Positions 8,491 through 17,115 of a stretch of DNA of 64,000 nt are shown in pieces (position 1 is the stretch's first letter; each line of letters starts with the position of its first letter). A program made the translations under genes and the position numbers. Source of the stretch: Labilibaculum sp. (GTDB lineage: Bacteria > Bacteroidota > Bacteroidia > Bacteroidales > Marinifilaceae); contig JAEINT010000003.1 of assembly GCA_016342745.1 (NCBI GenBank), positions 62,001-126,000 of the forward strand. Reading direction: 5' to 3'. A model generated the notes under the pieces. The model worked only from the letters and a program-made list of their open reading frames with translations, searched no databases and had not been told where the DNA came from.

Positions 8491-9954
8491 TTAATTACTT
8501 GGTATGTTTTTGATCACATCAATTAAATGTTTCCAAAATTTATCAACCGTTTCAATATTAATTCTTTCATCAGGAGAATGCACATCTCTTAAAGTTGGAC
8601 CAAAAGAAATCATATCCATGTTAGGATATTTTTCTAGAAATAAACCACATTCAAGTCCTGCGTGGATAGAACGAACAATAGGATCTTTTCCAAATAGATT
8701 TTTATAGGAGTCAACTGCCACATCTAATATTTTAGAATTAGGATTAGGAGCCCATCCTGGGTATCCATCTGTATGTTCTATTTTTGCATTGGCCATGGTT
8801 AATGATATACCAACCATTTGTGCAATATTGTACTTTTCACTATCAACATCACTTCTTTGTGAAGTGGTGATAAGGATCTTGTTGTCATCCGAAAATTTTA
8901 CAGATGCAAGATTTGTTGAAGTTTCAACCATGCCAGGCATTTTTGAGCTCATTGCAAATACACCATGTGGACAGGCATAAATCGCATCCATAAAATTGGA
9001 AGAGCATTCTTTATCTATAACGAACTTTGGAACATCTGTAGATTCAAGACTTATTTTAAGTTTCGGCTCACTTACACTCCATACTTCTTCCATATCTGCT
9101 GCATAGATGTTTAAATCTACTCTTACGTTCTCTTTAAATTTAGAAGGTAAGGTAATTATGGCATAAGCTTCACGAGGTATTGCATTTCTTAGGTTTCCAC
9201 CATTAAAATCTGCTATTCGAATGTCGTATTTTTTGTTTATTTGCCAAAGAAAACGATTTAGGATTTTATTGGAGTTCCCACGACCTTTGTTGATTTCATC
9301 ACCAGAGTGTCCTCCAAGAAGACCTTTTACTTCAATGCGAATAGGGAAGTGGTCTTTAGGAATTTCTTCTTGTTTGTAATCCATACTGGCAATTGTATCA
9401 ATACCTCCAGCACAACCAATAAATAGTTCCCCTTCATCTTCCGAATCTAGGTTTAGGAGTATATTTCCTTTAAAGAAATCAGGCTGTAAGGCAAAAGCTC
9501 CAGAGAGTCCAGTTTCTTCATCCACCGTAAACAAGCACTCAATAGGTCCGTGTTCAATGTCTGTTGAAGTTAGTAGAGCCATTTCTGCGGCCATACCTAT
9601 GCCGTCATCAGCACCTAAGGTCGTGCCTTTGGCTTTAACCCAACCATTATCAATCCAGGGAACAATAGGATCCTTCTCGAAATCATGATCCGTTTCACTA
9701 TTTTTTTCACATACCATGTCCATATGCGATTGCAGAACTATAGTTTTTATATTTTCTTTTCCCGGTGTAGCAGGTTTACTGATTAATACATTGCCAATCT
9801 CATCTCTTTTAGTATCTAGATTGTGCTTTTTTCCGAAATCCATAAGGAATTCGATGATTTTATCTTCTTTTTTTGATGGCCTTGGAACCTGACAGATATC
9901 TTCAAAGTGATTCCAAATTTCCGTAGGTTGTAATTCAGAGAGTATTCTTTTCAT
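8491..9954 (-). CDS. pepD: aminoacyl-histidine dipeptidase (M20 family)
   Basis: A 487-residue PepD/Xaa-His dipeptidase, usual length. Dinuclear zinc ligands and catalytic residues of the M20 family are in order: SHMDMV (His), GADDGIG (bridging Asp), DEETGLSGA (catalytic Glu and ligand Glu), LNLDSEDEGELF (Asp) and HAGLECGLF near the C-terminus (His). The lid/dimerisation domain lies between, with GGHSGDEI. It hydrolyses dipeptides in the cytoplasm; no signal peptide is present. It is a single gene, divergent from the SusC operon. Confidence 0.93.
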   Translation of the reverse strand: MKRILSELQPTEIWNHFEDICQVPRPSKKEDKIIEFLMDFGKKHNLDTKRDEIGNVLISKPATPGKENIKTIVLQSHMDMVCEKNSETDHDFEKDPIVPWIDNGWVKAKGTTLGADDGIGMAAEMALLTSTDIEHGPIECLFTVDEETGLSGAFALQPDFFKGNILLNLDSEDEGELFIGCAGGIDTIASMDYKQEEIPKDHFPIRIEVKGLLGGHSGDEINKGRGNSNKILNRFLWQINKKYDIRIADFNGGNLRNAIPREAYAIITLPSKFKENVRVDLNIYAADMEEVWSVSEPKLKISLESTDVPKFVIDKECSSNFMDAIYACPHGVFAMSSKMPGMVETSTNLASVKFSDDNKILITTSQRSDVDSEKYNIAQMVGISLTMANAKIEHTDGYPGWAPNPNSKILDVAVDSYKNLFGKDPIVRSIHAGLECGLFLEKYPNMDMISFGPTLRDVHSPDERINIETVDKFWKHLIDVIKNIPSN

Positions 9955-9973
9955 TGTTGTTTAAATTTTTTAC

Positions 9974-9981
9974 CAAATGTA
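9974..9981 (-). promoter_or_regulatory. -7 element of pepD
   Basis: The minus strand reads TACATTTG, an exact TAnnTTTG match, 20 bases before the pepD ATG. No matching -33 TTG at normal spacing. Confidence 0.4.
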
Positions 9982-10460
9982 ATAAATCAATAGCTATTGA
10001 ATGGTAAATGATATAAAAAAATAAGTTGTTAGATAATATATGGTATTTTTCAATCTCACCCCTTATTTATTATAATATAATGCTAAAAAAAGGTCTTTTT
10101 ACTCAGTCAAGTGGCTAAATATGGAGTGAATTTAAAATCTAAATACTATTTCTAAAAAAAAACACTATTTTTTTCAGTTATAAATAATTGTCCAAAACAA
10201 TAATGAAATCAATAAACTTAGAGGCTTGTATTTGATTGATTTTTAACTACACAATTGTTTTCGATACCCCATGATTAAAAATCCATAAACAACTTGTTTT
10301 TATTTCAAAAACAAGTAAAATATGACATAAATCATGAGTTTAATAAGTGTTAAAAGTCTGTTAATTTTTGTTAAAAGCATTAAAAATACTATTTTTAGAG
10401 TCTAGAATTACCATTAACCATTTTGCATCTTTACTTAATTACTAACTAAAAAGTTTTTTT
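9982..10460 (+). promoter_or_regulatory. upstream region of the enzyme-free SusC operon, with inverted repeat
   Basis: A very AT-rich stretch of nearly 480 bases between divergent genes. It holds a perfect 10-bp inverted repeat at 10292-10316 (ACTTGTTTTT / AAAAACAAGT, 5-base centre ATTTC), about 145 bases before the SusC start. This could be an operator or a transcript hairpin. No exact TAnnTTTG was found near the start, so the promoter is not located. No gene is seen. Confidence 0.35.
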
Positions 10461-13400
10461 ATGAAAAAAATGATTGGACTATTTGTACTTCTCATATTTA
10501 TGGGAACGCAAATAGTAAATGCTCAAAGCAAGCAGATTTCCGGTACTGTAACAAGTGCAGAGGATGGCCTGGGGATACCCGGCGTATCTGTTATTATCAA
10601 GGGTACTACTATTGGTGCTAGTACTGATATTGATGGAAATTATTCACTTCAAGCTGATGCATCGGATGTTTTGATGTATAGTTTTGTTGGTATGATTACA
10701 CAGGAAGTTACGGTTGGAAACAAATCTGTAATAAATGTTGTAATGGAAACTGAGTCTATTGGTGTAGATGAAGTTATTGTAACCGGTTTTGGTATCAAAC
10801 GCCAGAAGCGTTCTGTTACTTATCAGACTGAAAAGGTGGACAGCGAAGAGCTGATGGCTGGACAGCAGACTGCAGTTGCTGCAGCTCTTACTGGTAAAGT
10901 AGCTGGTGTACAAATCAATATTCAAAATAATGGTGTGAAATCCGAAAGTCAAATCTTACTTAGAGGATTGCGTTCAATTTCCGCGAATAATGAAGCTCTT
11001 ATTGTAATAGATGGTTCTATTGCATCTACTGGTGCTTTTGATGATTTGAATCCAAATGATGTAGAAAGTGTAAACGTTTTGAAGGGTGCTAGTGCTGCAG
11101 CTCTTTATGGTTCTCGTGCTGCCAATGGTGCAATTATCGTAGTAACCAAAAAAGGGAAAAAAAGTTCTAAATTTACCGTAGGTATTCAAAATTCTACAAC
11201 TTTTGAATCTGTTGCTTATATGCCTGACTTCCAAACTGAATATGGTACAGGATGGGATGGAGTATATAACAACATTGAGAATACTAACTGGGGACCACGT
11301 TTTGACGGTCAAGATCGTCAGATTGGACCTGTATTTAGAGATGGTACATTCCAAGCAGTTCCTTATGCTCCTGTAAAGGACAACTTAAAAGATTTTTTCA
11401 ATACAGGTACTACATTACAGAATACTGTATACATGAATGGTGGTGATGATACTGGTAGTTTCTACTTATCTGTAGGTCATCAAGATACAAAAGGTATTGT
11501 GCCAGATGATTCATATGAAAAATACACAGTTCGTGTAAATGCAAATAAGAAAATTGGTAAATTAGACATTGGATTGAATTCTAGTTTTATGTCTGATGAT
11601 AAGGATGTTGTTGGTAGTAATATTGGTGACCAAGATAGAGCATTCTACTGGTTTCTATTAAATACACCTGCAAATATTCCTTTGGATACATACAAAGATT
11701 GGGATAACCCACTTAGTTATGGTCACGCTGATAGATATTTTAATGCATTTTATCAGAATCCTTACTGGGCAATTGGAACAAACAGAGATCGTGATAGAAC
11801 AAAGAGAGTAAATGCAAATTTACGTGCATCTTATGACATCACAGATAAAGTGAACTTTACTGTTCGCGCTGGTGTAAACAGTACATTTGGTGATGGTAAA
11901 GACTGGAGAGCGGCTCAAACTTATGATTCGTTTACACAGCCTTATCATTCAGCAGTTGGTTCTTACGTTACTGATTCAGAATTTCAAAGTACATCTTATA
12001 CATTAGATATGTTATTAAGAGGTGAATTTGATTTAACTGAAGACATTAACTTAAAAGCAATTGTTGGTTCTGCAACTTATGCAACCAGATATAGAAGTAG
12101 TTACTTGACTGCAAACAATCTTAGTATTCCTGATTTTTATGATGTTTCTAATGGAACAGGTGAACTTCAAGGTGGTGTAAGTGAGTCTCGTAAACGTACA
12201 TTTGGTGTGTTTGCCGATCTTACTTTCGGTTACAAAAATTGGGCTTTCTTAACATTAACAGGAAGACAAGATGTGACTTCAACACTTGCAAAAGATGATA
12301 GAAGTTATTTCTACCCAGCTGCTGGTTTATCTATCGTGTTAACAGAAGCAATTCCTTCTTTAGCTGATAATTCATTCCTTTCAACTGCTAAGGTAACTTT
12401 AAGTAATTCTACAGTTTATAATGATTTAGGAGCTTATCAAATTAATGAAAGTTTCTATCAAGCTGGTGGATTTCCTTACGGAACAGTAAATGGATTCCGC
12501 GTTGCTAACACTGCAGTTGCTGAAAGTATTAAGAAAGAGAAATTAAATAGTACTGAGATTGGTATGAACATGTCATTCCTTCAAGGTCGAATTAATTTAG
12601 ATGCTGCTTACTTCTTTACAAAAACTACTGATCTGATTACGAACACAACTCCATCTATTGCCTCAGGTGCTTATGGTTTCTTGACAAATATTGGTGAGTT
12701 AAAGAGTACAGGTGTAGAAGTTAGTTTAGGTGGTAGAGTTATTCAAGCTGGAGATTTTAGCTGGAATATGAATGTTAACTTTTCTAAAGCAGACACTGAA
12801 GTTGTAGAAATTGTTGGTGATCTTAAAGAGGTTGCAATTGAATCTTATACTGGTGGATTCGGTACTTATGCTGTAGTTGGTGAAACTTTCCCAATGTTGA
12901 AAGCAGTTGCTTACACAAGAGATCCTCAAGGAAGAATTGTTGTAGATGCTGTTAGTGGTGACCCAATTGTTGGTGAAATCGAAAACATGGGAAGAACAAC
13001 TCCTGAGTATATTTTAGGTTTAAATACTTCTGTTAGCTATAAAGGACTTACTTTATCTGCTACCATGGATTATCGTGCTAACTATGTGTATTACTCACAA
13101 GGTTCAGACCTTATGGAATTTACTGGAAGATCTATGGAAAGTGTTCAAGCGAATAGACAAGATTTCGTATGGCCTAATTCATCTATTGAGGTAAGTCCTG
13201 GAGTATATGAAGCAAACACAAATACTCAAATTACTGGTGGTGAAATGTCTTTCTGGAAAGATCATTACAACCAAATTAAAGAAAACTACGTGAAGGATGC
13301 AACTGCTTTCAAAATTAGAGAGCTTGCGTTAAATTATACTTTCCCTAAGAGTCTTTTGAATAAAACTAATTTTGTGAATAAAGTAACAGTTGGTTTTGTA

Positions 13401-13565
13401 GCAAGAAACTTATGGACCTCTCTACCAAAGCAGAAGTACAGATTCTCTGATCCTGAATTTAGAAATACGAGATCAACGGATGCAGCGAATGGTATTGGTA
13501 TTGGTGGTTACTTAACATCACCTCCAACGAGATCGTTTGGATTTAACGTAAATGTAGAATTCTAA
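10461..13565 (+). CDS. SusC/RagA-family TonB-linked outer membrane protein
   Basis: A 1034-residue SusC-like transporter: signal peptide (1-21, ending VNAQ), carboxypeptidase-like beta-sandwich (about 25-100, with GIPGVSVIIKGT and GSTDIDGNY-like turns), the DEVIVTGFG TonB-box-like segment, a plug (about 110-230, containing VAGVQI, LRGLRSI and GSRAANGAIIVVTKKG), and a long beta-barrel ending in FGFNVNVEF with a terminal Phe. It imports a large nutrient across the outer membrane with the SusD-like lipoprotein encoded 16 bases downstream. No glycoside hydrolase, sulfatase or regulator adjoins it, so the substrate may be a peptide or another oligomer rather than a glycan. Confidence 0.93.
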   Translation: MKKMIGLFVLLIFMGTQIVNAQSKQISGTVTSAEDGLGIPGVSVIIKGTTIGASTDIDGNYSLQADASDVLMYSFVGMITQEVTVGNKSVINVVMETESIGVDEVIVTGFGIKRQKRSVTYQTEKVDSEELMAGQQTAVAAALTGKVAGVQINIQNNGVKSESQILLRGLRSISANNEALIVIDGSIASTGAFDDLNPNDVESVNVLKGASAAALYGSRAANGAIIVVTKKGKKSSKFTVGIQNSTTFESVAYMPDFQTEYGTGWDGVYNNIENTNWGPRFDGQDRQIGPVFRDGTFQAVPYAPVKDNLKDFFNTGTTLQNTVYMNGGDDTGSFYLSVGHQDTKGIVPDDSYEKYTVRVNANKKIGKLDIGLNSSFMSDDKDVVGSNIGDQDRAFYWFLLNTPANIPLDTYKDWDNPLSYGHADRYFNAFYQNPYWAIGTNRDRDRTKRVNANLRASYDITDKVNFTVRAGVNSTFGDGKDWRAAQTYDSFTQPYHSAVGSYVTDSEFQSTSYTLDMLLRGEFDLTEDINLKAIVGSATYATRYRSSYLTANNLSIPDFYDVSNGTGELQGGVSESRKRTFGVFADLTFGYKNWAFLTLTGRQDVTSTLAKDDRSYFYPAAGLSIVLTEAIPSLADNSFLSTAKVTLSNSTVYNDLGAYQINESFYQAGGFPYGTVNGFRVANTAVAESIKKEKLNSTEIGMNMSFLQGRINLDAAYFFTKTTDLITNTTPSIASGAYGFLTNIGELKSTGVEVSLGGRVIQAGDFSWNMNVNFSKADTEVVEIVGDLKEVAIESYTGGFGTYAVVGETFPMLKAVAYTRDPQGRIVVDAVSGDPIVGEIENMGRTTPEYILGLNTSVSYKGLTLSATMDYRANYVYYSQGSDLMEFTGRSMESVQANRQDFVWPNSSIEVSPGVYEANTNTQITGGEMSFWKDHYNQIKENYVKDATAFKIRELALNYTFPKSLLNKTNFVNKVTVGFVARNLWTSLPKQKYRFSDPEFRNTRSTDAANGIGIGGYLTSPPTRSFGFNVNVEF

Positions 13566-13581
13566 AAAAACATACTTAGAT

Positions 13582-15024
13582 ATGAAAAAATATTTTTTAT
13601 TAATAATACTTTCTGGACTTCTGTTTACAGGGTGCGATGAGTTTTTGGATGTCAATGATGACCCAAATAACCCAACAACTGTATCACCAGATCTTATTTT
13701 GCCAGTAGCGCAAGATTATACTGCGAGCTACAATACTTCAAGTAGGAGAACAAATCACTTAGGTAATATGTTAATGTATAACTGGAGTGAGACTTATGGA
13801 TTTTCATGGTACGATGAAGAATTCAAATATTTGGTAACACCAACTTTTTACGATCAATTATTTAGAGATGCTTATGGTACTGCATTAAAACAATACCATG
13901 CTTTAGCAGATCTTGATGAAGAATATGGACATTATAAAGCTATTGGCTCAATAATGAAATCATTTCACTTTCAAATTCTAGTTGATTTATATGGTGATGT
14001 ACCTTATTCAGAAGCTTTAGCTCGTGGAGCAGTTGCAACACCTGTTTATGATGATGCTTTGACGATTTATAATGATTTATTGGTTCAATTAGCTAACGCT
14101 GTTACAATGATTGAAGCTGCTGAAGCAAACGAGTTATCTGTTGCTCCTGGTGATGATGATATCATGTTCGGTGGAGATATGGATAAGTGGAAGCAATTTG
14201 CTAACACAATTAAGTTAAGAGTTCTTGTTCGTATGTCTGATGTTACTGACATCAGTGCTGGAATTGCAGAAATTAACGCTAATGGTTATGGTTATATCGG
14301 AGAAGATGTAACGGTTCAACCTGGTTACCTGAATGAAGAAGGAAAACAAAATCCATTTTGGGAAACTCTTGGTTCAAAGGTAGATGGAACAGTTACTTTA
14401 TCTAACGATGCAACATGTGCTACTCAATACGTTCTTGATTACCTTACAACAACTAATGATCCACGTCTTGCCTTTTTATACGAAACGCCAGATACAGGAC
14501 ATTTAGGTGTTGAACAAGGATCAAATCCAGATGATAATTACGCTGCGGATCTAGTTTCGAATATCGGACCTGGAGTTTTAAAAGCTGCAACTATGGAAGC
14601 TGTTGTTTTCACATTAGCTGAAAGTCATTTTAACCAAGCAGAAGCTGCATTAAAAGGATTCGGTGGAGACGCTGAAGCATCTTACAATGCAGGAGTTGAA
14701 GCATCATTTGCTAATCTTGGAGCTGGTTCATCTGCAACTTACTTATCTCAAGCTGTAAACAATATTGCTTATGCAAGTTCAGCTAACAAGTTAGAAGCTA
14801 TTATTACACAAAAATGGCTTGCTTTAAACGGTGTTGACGCAATTCAGTCATGGTTTGATTATACTAGAACTGGATTCCCTAGTAATTTGCCTGTTTCATT
14901 ATTGGCATCAACTTCGGATCGTCCTGTGAGATTATTCTATCCATCTAGTGAGATTACTGGTAATACAATAAATCTTCCAAGTCAACCAAACGCCTTTACA
15001 AGTAAAATATTTTGGGCAAACTAA
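13582..15024 (+). CDS. SusD/RagB-family nutrient-binding lipoprotein
   Basis: A 480-residue surface lipoprotein. The lipobox LFTGC places the acylated cysteine at residue 18, followed by an acidic stretch (DEFLDVNDDPNNPT) typical of exported Bacteroidetes lipoproteins and of the SusD-like_2 type. The body is helical/TPR-like, with GSIMKSFHFQILVDLYGDVPYSEA near residue 130, a strong SusD-family signature, and LEAIITQKWLALNGVDAIQ-type sequence near the C-terminus. It caps the SusC barrel and binds the substrate. Confidence 0.92.
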   Translation: MKKYFLLIILSGLLFTGCDEFLDVNDDPNNPTTVSPDLILPVAQDYTASYNTSSRRTNHLGNMLMYNWSETYGFSWYDEEFKYLVTPTFYDQLFRDAYGTALKQYHALADLDEEYGHYKAIGSIMKSFHFQILVDLYGDVPYSEALARGAVATPVYDDALTIYNDLLVQLANAVTMIEAAEANELSVAPGDDDIMFGGDMDKWKQFANTIKLRVLVRMSDVTDISAGIAEINANGYGYIGEDVTVQPGYLNEEGKQNPFWETLGSKVDGTVTLSNDATCATQYVLDYLTTTNDPRLAFLYETPDTGHLGVEQGSNPDDNYAADLVSNIGPGVLKAATMEAVVFTLAESHFNQAEAALKGFGGDAEASYNAGVEASFANLGAGSSATYLSQAVNNIAYASSANKLEAIITQKWLALNGVDAIQSWFDYTRTGFPSNLPVSLLASTSDRPVRLFYPSSEITGNTINLPSQPNAFTSKIFWAN

Positions 15025-15038
15025 ATTGATATTAAATT

Positions 15039-15869
15039 ATGAAAAATATAAAATACATATTATTTCTTCTAGTAGGGGTTCTGATTTGGAATGCTTGTGA
15101 TGAAGATGATTCTGTTGTGTATGACATCGATGGCGGTACTAATTTAGCAGTATTTGAACAGTCACAACAGGCCGTAACACGAATTGCTGATGGTACGGAG
15201 TACCCAGTAGACGTAAAAATGAAATTGCAAGGGCCAAACTTGTCAAAAGTAACAGGTGATGTTACTGTGACAATTGCAGCTCACTCATCTTCTACAGCAG
15301 TTGAAGGAACTCATTATCGTATCGATAATAATTCAGTTACTTTAAAGAGCGATAATAATTATTTAGCTTTATTTGATGGTGTAACCATGTTAACAGAAGG
15401 AATTGCTACTCCGTTAGCAACTTCTCCTAAATTGGTTTTAGAGGTTACTACAGCATCTGGAGATAATTCAGTTGTTGCTTCAGGAAAAACAATTCCTGTG
15501 ACTCTTAATTATGCTTGTCCTTCAGAATTGCAAGGTGCATACACAGTTGTTGTATTGCGTGATGGTGGTGTAATTACTCCTTATACTAATGTAACGATTA
15601 CTCAAACAGGTGTTGGAACATACCGTACTTCTGAAGTAGGTCACTGGGCAGCTGCAACTTTGGGTAATACACCAGGATTTACATTTACAGATGTTTGTGG
15701 TGTGATTGCAGTACCTCAGCAAAGTCTTGTTGAAGCTTATGGTAATCAAGTACAAAGTTTCCAACCTGGTAGTGTTGATCCAGATACAGGAGTGTTACAT
15801 ATCGTTTATAAGATTAGTTCTTCTGGTTGGGAAAGTGAGTACGACTGTACTTTCACACCTGTCAACTAG
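15039..15869 (+). CDS. accessory surface lipoprotein of the SusCD operon
   Basis: A 276-residue predicted lipoprotein with cysteine at residue 20 (IWNAC) followed by DEDD, an acidic export-type signal. The rest is beta-rich with Thr/Val/Ser strands, without a recognised catalytic motif. The segment with VEGTHYRID resembles the Calx-beta-like or DUF4843-type folds common downstream of susD genes. It starts 14 bases after the susD stop, so it is in the same operon. Likely a SusE/F-like accessory substrate-binding protein, inferred from position. Confidence 0.7.
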   Translation: MKNIKYILFLLVGVLIWNACDEDDSVVYDIDGGTNLAVFEQSQQAVTRIADGTEYPVDVKMKLQGPNLSKVTGDVTVTIAAHSSSTAVEGTHYRIDNNSVTLKSDNNYLALFDGVTMLTEGIATPLATSPKLVLEVTTASGDNSVVASGKTIPVTLNYACPSELQGAYTVVVLRDGGVITPYTNVTITQTGVGTYRTSEVGHWAAATLGNTPGFTFTDVCGVIAVPQQSLVEAYGNQVQSFQPGSVDPDTGVLHIVYKISSSGWESEYDCTFTPVN

Positions 15870-15896
15870 TCATTTAAATTCTAATTAAAAAAAAGA

Positions 15897-16727
15897 ATGA
15901 TGAGAAAAAGTTTAATATATAATATTTTAGGTGCTTTCTTTATGTTGATTGCTCTAAGCTCTTGTTATGACCAAGATGTTGAGGCGCCACAAAGTACAGA
16001 CACCTATCCTATAGCAACTTTCACTACAGATTTCTCAGGAACTGAGATTATGGAAGGTGAAACAATTGACTACACGATAACACTTGATAGAATGCTTGAC
16101 CATGATATTACTTTCACGGTTCAAGCGACAGGTGATGCTGACGATCATGATTTTTCATTTGAGCCAGTAACAATCCCAGCTTATACTAAAACAGGGCAAA
16201 TTTCTGTTGCTTTTACTGCAGATAATCTTCCTGAAGATGGTGAGGCATTAAATTTAGAATTCGGTATTTTTGATTTGGCAACACAGTACACGATTAACCC
16301 ACAAACTGTTTATCCTAATTTGGATTTAACAGTGGTTAATAAGAACGTTGCAGGCGGACTTACTGTATCTTTTGAATGGGACAATCATGATGATGATTGG
16401 GACTTGATGATCATTGATGAAGCTGTAACTGCTGAATGGTCAGGTTGGGCTGGTGCAACTGGTGCAAATCCTGAAATTACTGTTTTGACTGATGATCAGC
16501 CTGATGGTGTTTATTATGCTGAGCTTGATCCTTATAGTGTTGATACAGAAATGATCAACTTTACAATAAGAATTGGTTTTGCTGATCAAACAAATCAGTT
16601 TTTTACTGCAGCATTTGATGATTCTCTTGCGGGTACTTATCCAACAGGTTCTGGATATAGATTTGTAAAGATTGTAAAATCAGGTAGTGACTATACATGT
16701 ACATTAGTTCCAGAATTTGGAAGTTAG
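15897..16727 (+). CDS. second accessory surface lipoprotein of the SusCD operon
   Basis: A 276-residue predicted lipoprotein with lipobox ALSSC near residue 22 and acidic residues after it. Residues about 35-130 resemble a Calx-beta type sandwich (GETIDYTITLDR, then DHDITFTV and FTADNLPEDGEALNLEFGI). The C-terminal half is another beta-rich domain with an Asp-rich stretch (DNHDDDWDLMIIDE) that might bind calcium. The tandem ATG codons at 15897 and 15900 are equivalent start choices. It is the last gene of the operon, closed by a terminator 24 bases downstream. Confidence 0.68.
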   Translation: MMRKSLIYNILGAFFMLIALSSCYDQDVEAPQSTDTYPIATFTTDFSGTEIMEGETIDYTITLDRMLDHDITFTVQATGDADDHDFSFEPVTIPAYTKTGQISVAFTADNLPEDGEALNLEFGIFDLATQYTINPQTVYPNLDLTVVNKNVAGGLTVSFEWDNHDDDWDLMIIDEAVTAEWSGWAGATGANPEITVLTDDQPDGVYYAELDPYSVDTEMINFTIRIGFADQTNQFFTAAFDDSLAGTYPTGSGYRFVKIVKSGSDYTCTLVPEFGS

Positions 16728-16750
16728 TGTATGGTTTTAATATAATTAAA

Positions 16751-16778
16751 GAGCCGGACGTAAGTTCGGCTCTTTTTT
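16751..16778 (+). terminator. rho-independent terminator of the first SusCD operon
   Basis: Stem GAGCCGGA (16751-16758) with TTCGGCTC (16765-16772, one G-T pair), 6-base loop, then six T. Confidence 0.88.
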
Positions 16779-17115
16779 GTTCTTTCATGTCCTGAAAAGG
16801 GCAACAGAAACTATTGATTATTTCTATTAAAATTTAATGGGGTTACATTTTTAGATTTAAATTCTTAATCACGTCTAAAAAAGAAGTATTGCTTGTAAGT
16901 TTTAAACTAATAGAAATTTAAATAATTTATTTGGTTTACAATTATTTAAGAGGAAAAACAGTAGATTCTGATGATATCATAAGCTTAAGCAACAGTCAAA
17001 GAAGTATTAACTAGGAAGTTGCATATTTAGTAAGCTTCAATTTAGCAGAAGAGCTTTTAAGTAAGCACAAATCATCTTTTACTGATGGAATTAATTGTTG
17101 ATATAAAGGAAGAAT
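16779..17115. other. intergenic region between converging units, nothing recognised
   Basis: About 340 AT-rich bases between the first SusCD terminator and the stop of the TonB receptor gene. Both strands are full of stops; no repeat, RNA gene or strong hairpin was seen. Confidence 0.6.
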
